Positions 1-7,809 of a stretch of 27,203 nt of DNA are shown here, piece after piece. How positions within the stretch are numbered: the stretch's first letter is position 1; every line of letters starts with the position of its first letter. Source of the stretch: an uncultured Collinsella sp. (GTDB lineage Bacteria > Actinomycetota > Coriobacteriia > Coriobacteriales > Coriobacteriaceae); assembly GCA_958453935.1 (NCBI GenBank), contig CAUDZT010000029.1:1-27203 (forward strand). The letters run 5' to 3'. Both the position numbers and the translations under genes were made by a program. Under the pieces are notes generated by a model, which searched no databases, had not been told where the DNA came from, and worked only from the letters and a program-made list of their open reading frames with translations.

Positions 1-1181
1 AGCTCCTCATCGTTCATCTGGCGATGCGTGGCGTTAGCGGGATGCAGGCAGCAGGTGCGAGCATCGGCCACATGCGTGGCGATCTGGGCGAGTTTAAGGC
101 TCTTCATAAAGGTCTCGGCCGCCGCGCGACCACCGTTAAAGCCAAAGCTCACGACGCCGCAGGTACCGTTGGGCATGTACTTCTGAGCCAGGTCATAGTA
201 CTTATCGCCCTCCAGGCCCGGATAGCTCACAAAGCGCACCTTGGGATGGCTCTGCAGGAACTTAGCAACGGCCAGGCCGTTCTCACAATGACGCGGCATA
301 CGCACATGCAGGCTCTCGAGCGAGCTATTCAGGAAAAACGCCGCCTGCGGGTTCTGCATGGGGCCGAGGTCGCGCATGAGCTGAGCGGTGGCCTTGGTAA
401 TGAAGGCACCCTCGCGACCGAACTTCTCGGCATAGGTCACGCCGTGATAGCTCTCGTCGGGCGTGGTGAGACCCGGGAACTTGTCTGCATGGGCCATCCA
501 GTCAAACTGGCCGTGGTCGACGATCACGCCACCCAGGTAGGCCGCATGCCCATCCATGTACTTGGTGGTAGAGTGCGTGACGATGTCGGCGCCCCACTCA
601 AAGGGACGGCACATCACGGGCGTCGGGAAGGTGTTGTCGACCATCAGCGGCACGCCGTGGTCATGCGCGGCCTTGGCAAAGCGCTCAATATCGAGCACGG
701 CAAGGGCGGGGTTGGCAATCGTCTCGCCAAAGACGAGCTTGGTATTGGGCTCAAACGCTGCCTCGAGCTCCTCATCGGTGCAGTCGGGGGCGACAAACGT
801 GCAGGTCACGCCCATGCGGCCCATGGTGTGGGCGAGCAGGTTATACGTACCGCCGTAGATAGCAGAGCTCGCGACCACGTGATCACCGGCACCGGCCACG
901 TTAAAGATCGCGAGGAAGTTCGCGGCCATGCCCGAACTCGTGAGCATCGCAGCGGTGCCGCCCTCCATCTCGCAGATCTTGGCGGCAACCAGATCGCACG
1001 TGGGATTCTGCAGACGGCTGTAGAAGTAGCCCGACTCCTCTAGGTCAAACAGCTTGCCCATGTGCTCGGACGTGTCGTATTTCCACGTGGTGGACTGGTA
1101 GATGGGCACCTGGCGCGGCTCCGCATCGCCCGGATGATAGCCGCCCTGAACACATGTAGTTCCGATGGTCTGCTCGCTCAT
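1..1181 (-). CDS. metY: O-acetylhomoserine aminocarboxypropyltransferase / sulfhydrylase (3' end cut by window)
   Basis: PLP enzyme of the Cys/Met metabolism family that makes homocysteine (or methionine) from O-acetylhomoserine and a sulfide or thiol, in the cytoplasm. The start ATG at 1181 has AAGGGAG six bases upstream. The protein opens MSEQTIGTTCVQGG, then shows the PLP-phosphate region with YSRLQNPT and SSGMAAN, and the Schiff-base lysine in HSTTKYMDG at residue 207. The reading frame stays open to base 1, so about 393 codons are visible of roughly 420-430 usual for MetY. O-acetylhomoserine sulfhydrylase fits better than cystathionine gamma-synthase because of the N-terminal sequence and the likely length, but substrate cannot be proved here. 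It is divergent from the redox protein at 1411. Confidence 0.88.
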   Translation of the reverse strand, partial: MSEQTIGTTCVQGGYHPGDAEPRQVPIYQSTTWKYDTSEHMGKLFDLEESGYFYSRLQNPTCDLVAAKICEMEGGTAAMLTSSGMAANFLAIFNVAGAGDHVVASSAIYGGTYNLLAHTMGRMGVTCTFVAPDCTDEELEAAFEPNTKLVFGETIANPALAVLDIERFAKAAHDHGVPLMVDNTFPTPVMCRPFEWGADIVTHSTTKYMDGHAAYLGGVIVDHGQFDWMAHADKFPGLTTPDESYHGVTYAEKFGREGAFITKATAQLMRDLGPMQNPQAAFFLNSSLESLHVRMPRHCENGLAVAKFLQSHPKVRFVSYPGLEGDKYYDLAQKYMPNGTCGVVSFGFNGGRAAAETFMKSLKLAQIATHVADARTCCLHPANATHRQMNDEE

Positions 1182-1219
1182 ATCTAGCTCCCTTGCCTGG
1201 GTTACGTTTTATTCGGTTC

Positions 1220-1248
1220 ACGATACCGCTACCCTGCACCCCTCTCAA
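1220..1248 (-). promoter_or_regulatory. Promoter of metY
   Basis: On the minus strand a -35 TTGAGA (1243-1248) and a -10 TATCGT (1220-1225) are separated by 17 bases, about 40 bases before the metY start. I see no SAM riboswitch (S-box) signature between this promoter and the gene. Confidence 0.5.
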
Positions 1249-1268
1249 CCCATCCCGCCGATAGGTTA

Positions 1269-1285
1269 TGGGACAAATTAATCAG
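1269..1285. repeat. GGGACAAA repeat, copy 1
   Basis: The same 17 bases as 13418-13434, lying between metY and the redox-protein gene. The closing arm (TTCGTCTC, about 1291-1298) pairs imperfectly, unlike copy 2. Confidence 0.55.
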
Positions 1286-1410
1286 GGGCATTCGTCTCAG
1301 CCTTAGGCATTTGTTCGATGGATATAAATGAGGCATACCTGAAGCTCTCAATGATTACATACACCGGCAAGGGTACCATAGGCGGGTACACCGTAATCAA
1401 GGAGACACCG

Positions 1411-1857
1411 ATGAAGCAAATCGATACAGCCCAGCTCGGCATCACCGCCTGTCAGGCTCAGGCTGCCGAGTACCACGCCCGCGGCTTTAACTGCGCGCAG
1501 GCCGTCGCCTGCACGCTCGCGCCCGCCGTCGGGCTCGACCCCCAGGTCGCCTTTACCCTCACCGAGGGCTTTGGCGCCGGCATGGGCGGCATGACCGAAA
1601 CCTGCGGCGCCATCTCGGGTGCCGTGGCCATCATGGGCTTTGTAATGAGTGACGGCATGGAGAACCCCAAGACCAAGGGTCAGACCTACAAGCTGTCGCG
1701 CGAAATCGCCAAGCGTTTTGGCGAGAAGAACACGACGACCGTCTGCGGCACGCTCAAGGGCATCGGATCGGACAAGGGTCCGCTCCGCAGCTGCCCCGGC
1801 TGCATCGACGATGCCGTCGAGATCGCCTGCGATGTGCTAAAGCAGCTCGCCGAGTAA
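1411..1857 (+). CDS. C_GCAxxG_C_C family redox protein
   Basis: A 148-residue cysteine-rich protein of the family named after its C-GCAxxG-C-C pattern, thought to be redox-active or metal-binding; no reaction is established. The visible pattern is GFNCAQAV near residue 30, TCGAISGAVAIMG in the middle, and VCGTLKG followed by SCPGCIDDA near the C-terminus. An in-frame ATG exists at 1318, but the ATG at 1411 (MKQIDTAQLG) has AAGGAGA nine to ten bases upstream and begins where the family begins, so I chose it. It is a single gene ending at a strong bidirectional terminator shared with the convergent yigZ-like gene. These proteins are often found in anaerobes, which fits the host. Confidence 0.85.
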   Translation: MKQIDTAQLGITACQAQAAEYHARGFNCAQAVACTLAPAVGLDPQVAFTLTEGFGAGMGGMTETCGAISGAVAIMGFVMSDGMENPKTKGQTYKLSREIAKRFGEKNTTTVCGTLKGIGSDKGPLRSCPGCIDDAVEIACDVLKQLAE

Positions 1858-1873
1858 ACGGCAGCAACATAAA

Positions 1874-1922
1874 ACGACGGCCGGCGCGCTTGGGATTCAT
1901 CCAAATGCACGCCGGCCGTCGT
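1874..1922. terminator. Bidirectional terminator
   Basis: A perfect 13-bp GC-rich stem (1874-1886 with 1910-1922, loop 23) sits between convergent stop codons; it is preceded by AAAA and followed by GTT. It probably serves both the redox protein and the IMPACT-family gene, whose stop codon lies at 1925-1927. Confidence 0.7.
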
Positions 1923-1924
1923 CG

Positions 1925-2563
1925 TTAGAACTCAGCAAACACGGGAGCGCTGACCTCAATCTCCTCGCGCCCCGCCATAAGCTCGCACATCTTAGCGCAA
2001 AACGGCTCTTGCTCCCCCGCTTTAAACACCAAGTGAAGTGTCACAGCATCCGCGTAATCTGTATCCGAAACCTTGGCACCCGAATCCTGCGCCAAGCGAA
2101 GCACCTGCTCATACTGTGGATAGGCCACATGCACATCAACCGGCACGACGCTCGTCATCTCGACGATCTGCCCGGCCTCCTGAGCCGCGGCCAACGCCGC
2201 CTGCGTCGCCGCGGTATAGGCACGCACCAAACCACCAGGCCCCAACAGCGTGCCACCAAAATAGCGCGTTACTACGCAGCAAACATTTTTGAGCCCCGCA
2301 CCGCGCAGCACCTCGAGCGTCGGCATACCACTCGTGCGGCTCGGTTCACCATCATCGCTCTGGCGCTCGCGTCCATCGACCAAAATCCACGCGGGAACAT
2401 TGTGTCGAGCGTCGTAATGACGCTTGCGAACCATCTCGATAAAGGCATTCGCCTCGTCCTCGGACTCAATATGGACCAGCTGGGCAATAAACCGGCTCTT
2501 GCGGTCCACAAACTCGCCCGAAACCTCAATATTCGATTGCAGAGTAAAATAGCTGTCCAACAA
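1925..2563 (-). CDS. IMPACT/YigZ family protein (UPF0029)
   Basis: A 212-residue member of the YigZ/IMPACT family. The family signature is clear: GEPSRTSGMPTLEVL, then VVTRYFGGTLLGPGGLVRAY. The C-terminal part matches the YigZ ferredoxin-like extension. Eukaryotic IMPACT regulates translation through GCN1; the bacterial role is not settled. The start is a TTG (2563, or the adjacent TTG at 2560), supported by GAGGGG five to eight bases upstream. It lies about 85 bases downstream of RNase P RNA on the same strand, possibly with its own promoter (CTGACA at 2629-2634 and TATTAT at 2604-2609, an over-long 19-base spacer). Confidence 0.9.
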   Translation of the reverse strand: MLDSYFTLQSNIEVSGEFVDRKSRFIAQLVHIESEDEANAFIEMVRKRHYDARHNVPAWILVDGRERQSDDGEPSRTSGMPTLEVLRGAGLKNVCCVVTRYFGGTLLGPGGLVRAYTAATQAALAAAQEAGQIVEMTSVVPVDVHVAYPQYEQVLRLAQDSGAKVSDTDYADAVTLHLVFKAGEQEPFCAKMCELMAGREEIEVSAPVFAEF

Positions 2564-2647
2564 AGCCCCTCAACAAAATAAAGCGCGGCAACAAACAGCC
2601 TCAATAATACGGCAAAGGGCATATCGATTGTCAGGGTAACAAAAATG

Positions 2648-3010
2648 CCAAGTGGGCCGATAAGCCGGGTTCTGTCGTGAACGGTCATTTATCTTGTCTG
2701 CACGTTACCGTGCAGCTCCACGCACGCTACCCGAACGCGGACCGGGCCGGCCCATAGCGTTCCTATTCGCGCTTGCTCCGGATGGGGCTTGCCAAGCCGC
2801 CATGTTGCCACGACGCTGGTGGTCTCTTACACCACCGTTTCAGCTTTTCCCTTTACGCCTTGCGGCGCAGGTGGGAGTCTTCTTTTCTGCGGCGCTTTCC
2901 GTCGGATCACTCCGCCCGGCCGTTAGCCGGCATCCCGCCCTCTGGAGCCCGGACTTTCCTCACGCGTGCTGCAAGCAGCACATCGCGCGACCGTCTGGCC
3001 CACTCAGCAG
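2648..3010 (-). ncRNA. rnpB: RNase P RNA (bacterial type A)
   Basis: Catalytic RNA of RNase P, which matures tRNA 5' ends. On the minus strand I read the conserved GAGGAAAGTCCGGGCTCC block, then GGGATGCCGGCTAACGG, the AAGGGAAAAGCTGAAACGG region, and the 3' hallmark ACAGAACCCGGCTTATCGG. The closing P1 helix pairs AGTGGGCC (2997-3004) with GGCCCACT (2651-2658). Length of about 360 is typical. A -10 like TACACT at 3017-3022 lies about seven bases before the 5' end, and a TTTTT run follows P1. End positions are approximate to a few bases. Confidence 0.96.
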
Positions 3011-3016
3011 TGCAAA

Positions 3017-3022
3017 AGTGTA
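3017..3022 (-). promoter_or_regulatory. Putative -10 element of rnpB
   Basis: TACACT on the minus strand, placed to start transcription close to the 5' strand of the P1 helix. I cannot find a convincing -35 hexamer at 16-18 bases. Confidence 0.4.
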
Positions 3023-3104
3023 GCACACCGTCACCGCGGGCAGCGGCACAACACAAGCGCTCGACACGATAAACCAAGAACCACGCTATACAGTACAATA
3101 GGGT

Positions 3105-3208
3105 CGTCGATGGGCAACGTCGTCAGTCGAGACGCGACCGCGCTCCGCACCCCTCCGTCTACTCGGTGTGTTCCCGCCTCCTCCCCGAGGCGGGATGTCG
3201 GCTTTTTT
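3105..3208 (+). ncRNA. Candidate small RNA with C-rich loops
   Basis: The 320-bp stretch between RNase P RNA and rpsA holds no convincing protein gene. On the plus strand it has a TACAAT box (3094-3099) without a good -35. About 50 bases later comes a hairpin CGCACC/GGTGTG whose loop is C-rich, and then an 8-bp stem CCCGCCTC/GAGGCGGG (3173-3194) with loop CTCCCC. A T6 run (3203-3208) starts eight bases after the stem. Two hairpins with C-runs in the loops recall the actinobacterial 6C RNA class, but I cannot align it to that family. It could equally be only a terminator-like hairpin. Confidence 0.3.
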
Positions 3209-3273
3209 CATGCACCGACAATCCAATAGCCTGTGGACAGCCCGGCAGCGTTGCGCATCTCGGCGCCAAATGC

Positions 3274-3308
3274 AAAAAGGGACCCGTCCATTACGGACGG
3301 ATCCCTTA
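3274..3308 (-). terminator. Terminator of rpsA
   Basis: Stem of AAGGGA (3277-3282) with TCCCTT (3302-3307), plus CCGTCC (3284-3289) with GGACGG (3295-3300), with one mismatch and a 5-base loop. On the minus strand it is followed by a TTTTT run, 24 bases after the rpsA stop codon. Confidence 0.8.
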
Positions 3309-3331
3309 AAACAAGTGATCGTCAAACCGAA

Positions 3332-4498
3332 TTACTCGGCGTCGGTCTCCTCGTCCTTCTTCTCGGAAGGCAGCGGGGTAACCTCGATCTCGACGCCCAG
3401 AGTCTCAGCAGCAGACTTCATGGACAGGGAGATACGACGACGGTCGAGGTCGATTTCCATGACCTTGACCTGAACCTTGTCGCCCACATGGGTGACCTGA
3501 GAAGGCTGATCGACGTGCTTGTTGGCCATCTCGGAGATGTGCACCAGGCCCTCGATGCCCTCGCCCAGATCGACGAAAGCGCCGAACGGGACAAGCTTGG
3601 TCACAGTGCCCTCGACGATAGCGCCGACGGGGTACTTCTTGACCAGTGCGCGCCACGGATCCTCGGTGGTCTGCTTGAGACCCAGGGAGATGCGCTCGCG
3701 GTTGAGGTCGACGTCGAGAACCTCGACCTCGACCTCCTGGCCGACCTTGACAACCTCGGAAGGATGGTTGACGTGGTTCCAGGAGAGCTCGGAGATGTGG
3801 ATGAGGCCGTCGATACCGCCGAGGTCGACGAAGGCGCCGAAGTCGACGATGGAGGAAACGGTGCCCTGGAGACGCATGCCAGACTTGAGCTTGGACAGGA
3901 TCTCGGAACGCTCGGCCTTACGGGACTCCTCGAGCACGACGCGACGGGAGAGGACAACGTTGTTGCGGTTGCGGTCCATCTCGATGACGCGGGCCTCGAT
4001 GCGGGTGCCCATGTAGGAGGTGAGGTCCTTGACGCGACGGAGGTCGACGAGGGAAGCGGGCAGGAAGCCACGCAGGCCGATGTCGAGGATCAGGCCGCCC
4101 TTGACAACCTCGATAACCTCGCCCTCGACGTTCTCGCCGGAGTTGAACTTCTCCTCGATGCGGTTCCAAGCACGCTCGTACTCGGCACGCTTCTTGGACA
4201 GGACCAGACGACCGTCCTTGTCCTCCTTCTGGAGAACCAGAGCCTCGATGGGATCACCGAGTGCAACGATGTCTGCAGGGTTAGCGTCCTTGCGGATGGA
4301 CAGCTCGCGGACCGGGATAACGCCCTCGGACTTGAATCCGATGTCAACGAGCACCTCGTCATGCTCGATCTTAACGACAGTGCCGTTAACGAGATCGCCC
4401 TCATCAAAGTCGGTAATCGTACCGTCGATGAGGTTGTTCATCTCCTCCTCGTTGACATCGTCAAGAGAGAAAATGGACGAGTTCTGAATCTCACTCAA
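3332..4498 (-). CDS. rpsA: 30S ribosomal protein S1
   Basis: A 388-residue S1 protein that helps mRNA bind the 30S subunit. Four S1 RNA-binding repeats are visible, starting near residues 34, 119, 206 and 291. The last two are the most typical, with FGAFVDLGGIDGLIHISE and FGAFVDLGEGIEGLVHISE. The E. coli protein has six repeats; four is the usual actinobacterial/Gram-positive form. The C-terminus is short and acidic. The start is a TTG at 4498: AAAGGGG lies seven bases upstream and there is no nearby ATG. A long leader precedes the gene on the minus strand and contains an element also found at 8476-8497. Confidence 0.95.
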   Translation of the reverse strand: MSEIQNSSIFSLDDVNEEEMNNLIDGTITDFDEGDLVNGTVVKIEHDEVLVDIGFKSEGVIPVRELSIRKDANPADIVALGDPIEALVLQKEDKDGRLVLSKKRAEYERAWNRIEEKFNSGENVEGEVIEVVKGGLILDIGLRGFLPASLVDLRRVKDLTSYMGTRIEARVIEMDRNRNNVVLSRRVVLEESRKAERSEILSKLKSGMRLQGTVSSIVDFGAFVDLGGIDGLIHISELSWNHVNHPSEVVKVGQEVEVEVLDVDLNRERISLGLKQTTEDPWRALVKKYPVGAIVEGTVTKLVPFGAFVDLGEGIEGLVHISEMANKHVDQPSQVTHVGDKVQVKVMEIDLDRRRISLSMKSAAETLGVEIEVTPLPSEKKDEETDAE

Positions 4499-4539
4499 AG
4501 GTGGACCCCTTTCGAACTACGGGGCCCCGATTGCTAGGA

Positions 4540-4561
4540 CCTACAGAAGGGTGCGACAAGC
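4540..4561 (-). repeat. Leader element, copy 1 (rpsA leader)
   Basis: Minus strand reads GCTTGTCG, four variable bases, then CTTCTGTAGG. The same 8+10 bases at the same spacing occur at 8476-8497 on the same strand. Here it lies about 40 bases before the rpsA start. Function unknown. Confidence 0.55.
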
Positions 4562-4629
4562 ACACAACGTTTAGGAACACTCGGGAGCCGACAGATACTA
4601 ATGTGACGCTTATGCAATCACGTTCGTAT

Positions 4630-4658
4630 AGGTTACGGGGAAATGAGTTCGATTTCAA
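4630..4658 (-). promoter_or_regulatory. Putative rpsA promoter; content of the 4499-4813 gap
   Basis: The 315-bp gap between rpsA and the divergent HAD gene holds no gene I support. On the minus strand TTGAAA (4653-4658) and TAACCT (4630-4635) have 17-bp spacing, giving an rpsA leader of about 125 bases. That leader includes the 22-base element at 4540-4561. For the plus-strand gene I see no good promoter; a TTGACG at 4727 lacks a partner -10. Confidence 0.4.
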
Positions 4659-4813
4659 GCGTGAACTGCGATTTTTTACTCGTGTGGAGACTTTTTCGTA
4701 ATCTTATGAACACACGTCTCCGCAACTTGACGATAACCAGCCAGGCATTCGGCTTTGGGGTAAAGTATCCGGAGCCAACGATTCTAGATCGATTTTTCGA
4801 GAAAGGTGCCCGC

Positions 4814-5572
4814 GTGCTCAAAGCAGTCGTTTTCGATATGGACGAAACGCTTCTTAGCATCAACCTCAACGCGTTCATCCTTCGCTATTTTAAGGATGTC
4901 TCTTCGATGCTCGCGGATATCGGGCACCGCAGCCGCGGTGGCACGATGGCACGCCTCGGCACCATCCTGGTCGACCTCAACGCCAATCGCCGCAGCGGCA
5001 CGGACAACCGCACCAATCTTGAGTTTTACCAAGAAGAGGTCAAGCGCCGATGCGGGATTTGCCTCTCCGATCCCCTCATCTACGAGGCGTTTACCTACTA
5101 CGACCGCGAAGTTCTTCCGTACAAGAATGACGAACTCATCAACGCCCATGCCATGCCGGGCGCACACGCCGCGCTCCAGGCCGTACAGGACGCAGGGCTG
5201 CGCTGCGCGCTCTTTACCAACCCCAGCTTTCCGCAGGGGGCCATCGAGTGCCGCATGGGTTGGGGCGACCTGGCCGACGCCCCCTTTGAGCTCGTCACGC
5301 ACATGGGAAACGCCACCCGCTGCAAGCCTGATGCCACCTACTATCTAGAGCAGCTTCAGGTGATGGGGCTCGAACCGCACGAGGTCCTTATGGTGGGCAA
5401 CGATCCCAAACGCGACTTCCCTAGCCCCGCCTGCGGCATTCAGACTGCCTATGTAGGCCAGGGCAAGCCCAACCGAGTCACCTGGCGCGGAACCATGGAA
5501 GGCTTCGCCCGCGACTTTAACGCCGTAGTAGAAGCCTTCTACGAACACCAAGTAGCGGAAGAATTGTCCTAA
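4814..5572 (+). CDS. HAD family hydrolase
   Basis: A 252-residue haloacid-dehalogenase superfamily hydrolase, probably a small-molecule phosphatase; substrate unknown. Motif I is VVFDMDETLL at the very N-terminus (Asp8/Asp10), motif II is FTNPS, the motif III lysine is in CKPDA, and motif IV is VGNDPKRDF. The insert between motifs I and II is a helical cap as in subfamily I. The frame is open back to 4643, but GTG at 4814 follows GAAAGG by seven bases and puts motif I at the normal N-terminal position. The longer version would also run over the rpsA promoter. Its TAA overlaps the TAG of the convergent next gene. Confidence 0.85.
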   Translation: MLKAVVFDMDETLLSINLNAFILRYFKDVSSMLADIGHRSRGGTMARLGTILVDLNANRRSGTDNRTNLEFYQEEVKRRCGICLSDPLIYEAFTYYDREVLPYKNDELINAHAMPGAHAALQAVQDAGLRCALFTNPSFPQGAIECRMGWGDLADAPFELVTHMGNATRCKPDATYYLEQLQVMGLEPHEVLMVGNDPKRDFPSPACGIQTAYVGQGKPNRVTWRGTMEGFARDFNAVVEAFYEHQVAEELS

Positions 5573-6888
5573 CAGACTCGAGTCTTGCCGATCATGATGT
5601 TGAGGATCTCGACGTCGGTGTCCTTCATGCCCACGCGGCCTACGTAGCCCATACTGGCGATTGTCTGCTCAACGGTATCTTGGATCAGGCCCTCGCCGGC
5701 GCGGAAGCCGCGACCCTGCATGGCCATATCATGGCCCAGGATCGCCGCATCGACGGCAGCCGAAATCTTGGCGGCACAGCTCGCCTTGGCGCCATCGCAC
5801 ACGATGCCGCCAACGTTACCGAGCGTGTTCGAAACCGTCGCGCCAATCTGCTCGCGCGTGCCACCGCACAGCCAGGTAATCGCAGCACCGGCACCGCACG
5901 CAGCGCAAATAGCACCGCAAAACGCCGAGAGCGCACCAATATAGCTCTTGATATGCACGGCGATAAGATCGGACAGCATCACGGCGCGCACCAGGCGCTC
6001 GTGGTCGCAGCGCAGGTACTCGGCATACTCCATGACGGGCAGTGCGCAGGTAATGCCCTGATTGCCCGAGCCGCACACAATGGCGACCGGCAGCGCGCAA
6101 CCGTTCATGCGGGCGTCGGACCCGGCGGCCGCACGGGCACGGGCACGGCAGGCGACGTCATCGGCACGAGCACCCAGCAGCGTACGACCCACCTCGGCGC
6201 CCCAAGCGTGCGCAAGGCCCTCGGCACTGATTGCGCCATTCAGCTCAATCTGACGCTCAACGGCAGCGCGGGCGCCCTCAATGTCACCGTCCTCGATAAA
6301 GTCGATGATGGAATCAATGGACATGGGCGTATCGGCGTTATCTGCTGCCCGCTCGGCCACCACGCGCTCGGCGCAGGCGGCACACTCCCCCGCCGACTTG
6401 CCGCACACCGGAATACCGTCGAGCGTATGGCACGTGACATTGGTGTGGTGGTCGGTAATCTCGACGACCGCGGTATGGCCCCCGGCCGTGGCAGTCACCT
6501 TGATGTAGAGGTTGGGCACACCCTCGACAAGCGATACACCGCAGTAACCGGCATCGGCGAGGAGCTCGGCCACGCGAGCACGATCTTCGTCGTTAACGCT
6601 CTCGAGCACCTCGAGCGCGCTCTTGGCGTCACCGCCCACGGCACCCAGCACGGCTGCCGCTTCAATACCGTGCATACCGCCCGAGTTGGGCACGGTCACG
6701 CTCTTAACGTTCTTGATGATGTTGCCCGAGCAGGCAACGTCCATATGATCGGGTTCGCAACCGAGCGTCTGGCTCGCCAGCGCCGCTGCATAGGCAACGG
6801 CAATGGGCTCGGTGCAGCCGAGTGCACAGACAAGCTCGCGGTTCAAAACATCGCAAAACGCGGCATCACGGATGGAATCGGTAGGCAT
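5569..6888 (-). CDS. UPF0597 / L-cysteine desulfidase-like (serine dehydratase alpha family)
   Basis: A 439-residue protein of the UPF0597 family, related to the iron-sulfur L-cysteine desulfidase CyuA/YhaM and to the alpha domain of L-serine dehydratase. The predicted reaction is L-cysteine to pyruvate, sulfide and ammonia. Likely cluster ligands are Cys25 in LGCTEP, Cys281 in GITCALP, and Cys324 and Cys331 in FCGAICAACGAG. As I recall the archaeal desulfidase, this is the same four-cysteine arrangement. SGGMHGIEAAAVLGA and GSGNQGI are also family hallmarks. AGGAGATACCT precedes the ATG. A role in cysteine breakdown is inference; many family members are untested. The gene is divergent from rpiB. 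Confidence 0.82.
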   Translation of the reverse strand: MPTDSIRDAAFCDVLNRELVCALGCTEPIAVAYAAALASQTLGCEPDHMDVACSGNIIKNVKSVTVPNSGGMHGIEAAAVLGAVGGDAKSALEVLESVNDEDRARVAELLADAGYCGVSLVEGVPNLYIKVTATAGGHTAVVEITDHHTNVTCHTLDGIPVCGKSAGECAACAERVVAERAADNADTPMSIDSIIDFIEDGDIEGARAAVERQIELNGAISAEGLAHAWGAEVGRTLLGARADDVACRARARAAAGSDARMNGCALPVAIVCGSGNQGITCALPVMEYAEYLRCDHERLVRAVMLSDLIAVHIKSYIGALSAFCGAICAACGAGAAITWLCGGTREQIGATVSNTLGNVGGIVCDGAKASCAAKISAAVDAAILGHDMAMQGRGFRAGEGLIQDTVEQTIASMGYVGRVGMKDTDVEILNIMIGKTRVC

Positions 6889-7060
6889 AGGTATCTCCTG
6901 CTTGCATAACGGGCTGGACTCTCAAAAAAGTTGGCTCCTTTATTTGATAACAATGCATCAAAAACCGCAACCACGGTTCCGGCGGACGGCGCTCAAGCAC
7001 AAATTGGCGGCATTATTCATGAGAGGCCGGTCTTGTTGCCTGCTAAAGCGTTTGACCAAA

Positions 7061-7076
7061 AAACGCCCGAGCGTTT
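7061..7076. promoter_or_regulatory. Inverted repeat upstream of rpiB
   Basis: AAACGC-CCGA-GCGTTT is a perfect 6-bp palindrome, and another GCGTTT starts about ten bases upstream of it (7049-7054). TTGACC at 7052-7057 could be a -35 overlapping it, but the matching -10 is poor. It lies in the 270-bp gap between divergent genes and could be an operator. Confidence 0.3.
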
Positions 7077-7158
7077 ACGCAAAAGTCGCGCTATCATGCA
7101 GTCGAACGCGGTAAACACCTTTAGCATTTGCGCCGCACAGACCAGAGAGGAACCATCC

Positions 7159-7626
7159 ATGAAGATCGGTATCGGTAACGACCACGCCGCCGTCGAGCTC
7201 AAGAACATCATTTCCGAGCACCTGAAGGAACGCGGCTGCGAGGTCGTGAACTTTGGCACCGACACCTCCGAGAGCTTCGACTACCCCATCGCCGGTTACA
7301 AAGTGGGCAAGGCCGTTGCCAACGGCGACGTTGACCTGGGTATCCTGATCTGCGGCACCGGCGTCGGGATCAGCCTGGCTGCCAACAAGGTCGAGGGCGT
7401 ACGCGCCGTCGTGTGCTCCGAGCCCTTCAGCGCCAAGCTCTCGCGCATGCACAACAACACCAACGTGCTCGCCTTTGGCGCCCGCGTCGTTGGCTCCGAG
7501 CTCGCCAAGATGATCGTCGACGAGTGGCTCGACGCCGAGTTTGAGGGCGGCCGTCACGAGCGTCGCGTTAACCTCCTCAACGAGATCGACCAGACCCGCG
7601 GTCTCAAGGTCGTCGACGAGGCCTAA
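7159..7626 (+). CDS. rpiB: Ribose 5-phosphate isomerase B
   Basis: Interconverts ribose 5-phosphate and ribulose 5-phosphate in the pentose phosphate pathway. It has 155 residues, a normal length. GNDHAA (Asp8, His9) is the N-terminal sugar-binding motif; CGTGVGIS carries catalytic Cys65; RMHNNTNVLAFG carries His98; GGRHERRV is the C-terminal phosphate-binding arginine region. Some LacA/B-type isomerases look similar, but a single subunit with Cys65/His98 fits RpiB. The ATG at 7159 has AGAGAGGAA upstream; the frame is open further 5' but without the family's start. A strong terminator follows. Confidence 0.93.
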   Translation: MKIGIGNDHAAVELKNIISEHLKERGCEVVNFGTDTSESFDYPIAGYKVGKAVANGDVDLGILICGTGVGISLAANKVEGVRAVVCSEPFSAKLSRMHNNTNVLAFGARVVGSELAKMIVDEWLDAEFEGGRHERRVNLLNEIDQTRGLKVVDEA

Positions 7627-7654
7627 AGACTTACAACGCCATACGCTAGCGACA

Positions 7655-7697
7655 GCCCCCGCCTGGAATGCACGCACATTCCAGGCGGGGGCTCTTT
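7655..7697 (+). terminator. Terminator of rpiB
   Basis: A perfect 16-bp stem (7655-7670 with 7677-7692) has a 6-base loop and is followed by TCTTT, starting 28 bases after the rpiB stop codon. Confidence 0.85.
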
Positions 7698-7736
7698 AGT
7701 GGATTTCTAGGCATGTCCCAAAAATCTACTGGAATA

Positions 7737-7771
7737 TAAAAGGGCGCCGCGGATGGAGTTCCGCGGCGCCC
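7737..7771 (-). terminator. Terminator of ndk
   Basis: A perfect 11-bp stem GGGCGCCGCGG/CCGCGGCGCCC (7742-7752 with 7761-7771) has an 8-base loop and is followed on the minus strand by TTTTATA. It lies 38 bases after the ndk stop codon. Confidence 0.8.
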
Positions 7772-7809
7772 AAGCCACACGCTAACAGCTTTAAGGAGTC
7801 AAAGCTGGT

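Noticed and set aside
24..1043. Long plus-strand frame opposite metY
   Set aside because: It is the antisense shadow of the PLP enzyme, whose motifs are on the minus strand; the shadow product is His/Gly/Leu-rich with no family features.
1182..1410. SAM riboswitch or T-box upstream of metY
   Set aside because: None of the conserved S-box blocks or the T-box AGGGTGG motif is present on the minus strand.
6889..6945. Small ORF starting TTG near 6926 before the desulfidase-like gene
   Set aside because: It has an AAAGGAG upstream but overlaps the main gene start and is under 20 codons with no biased content.
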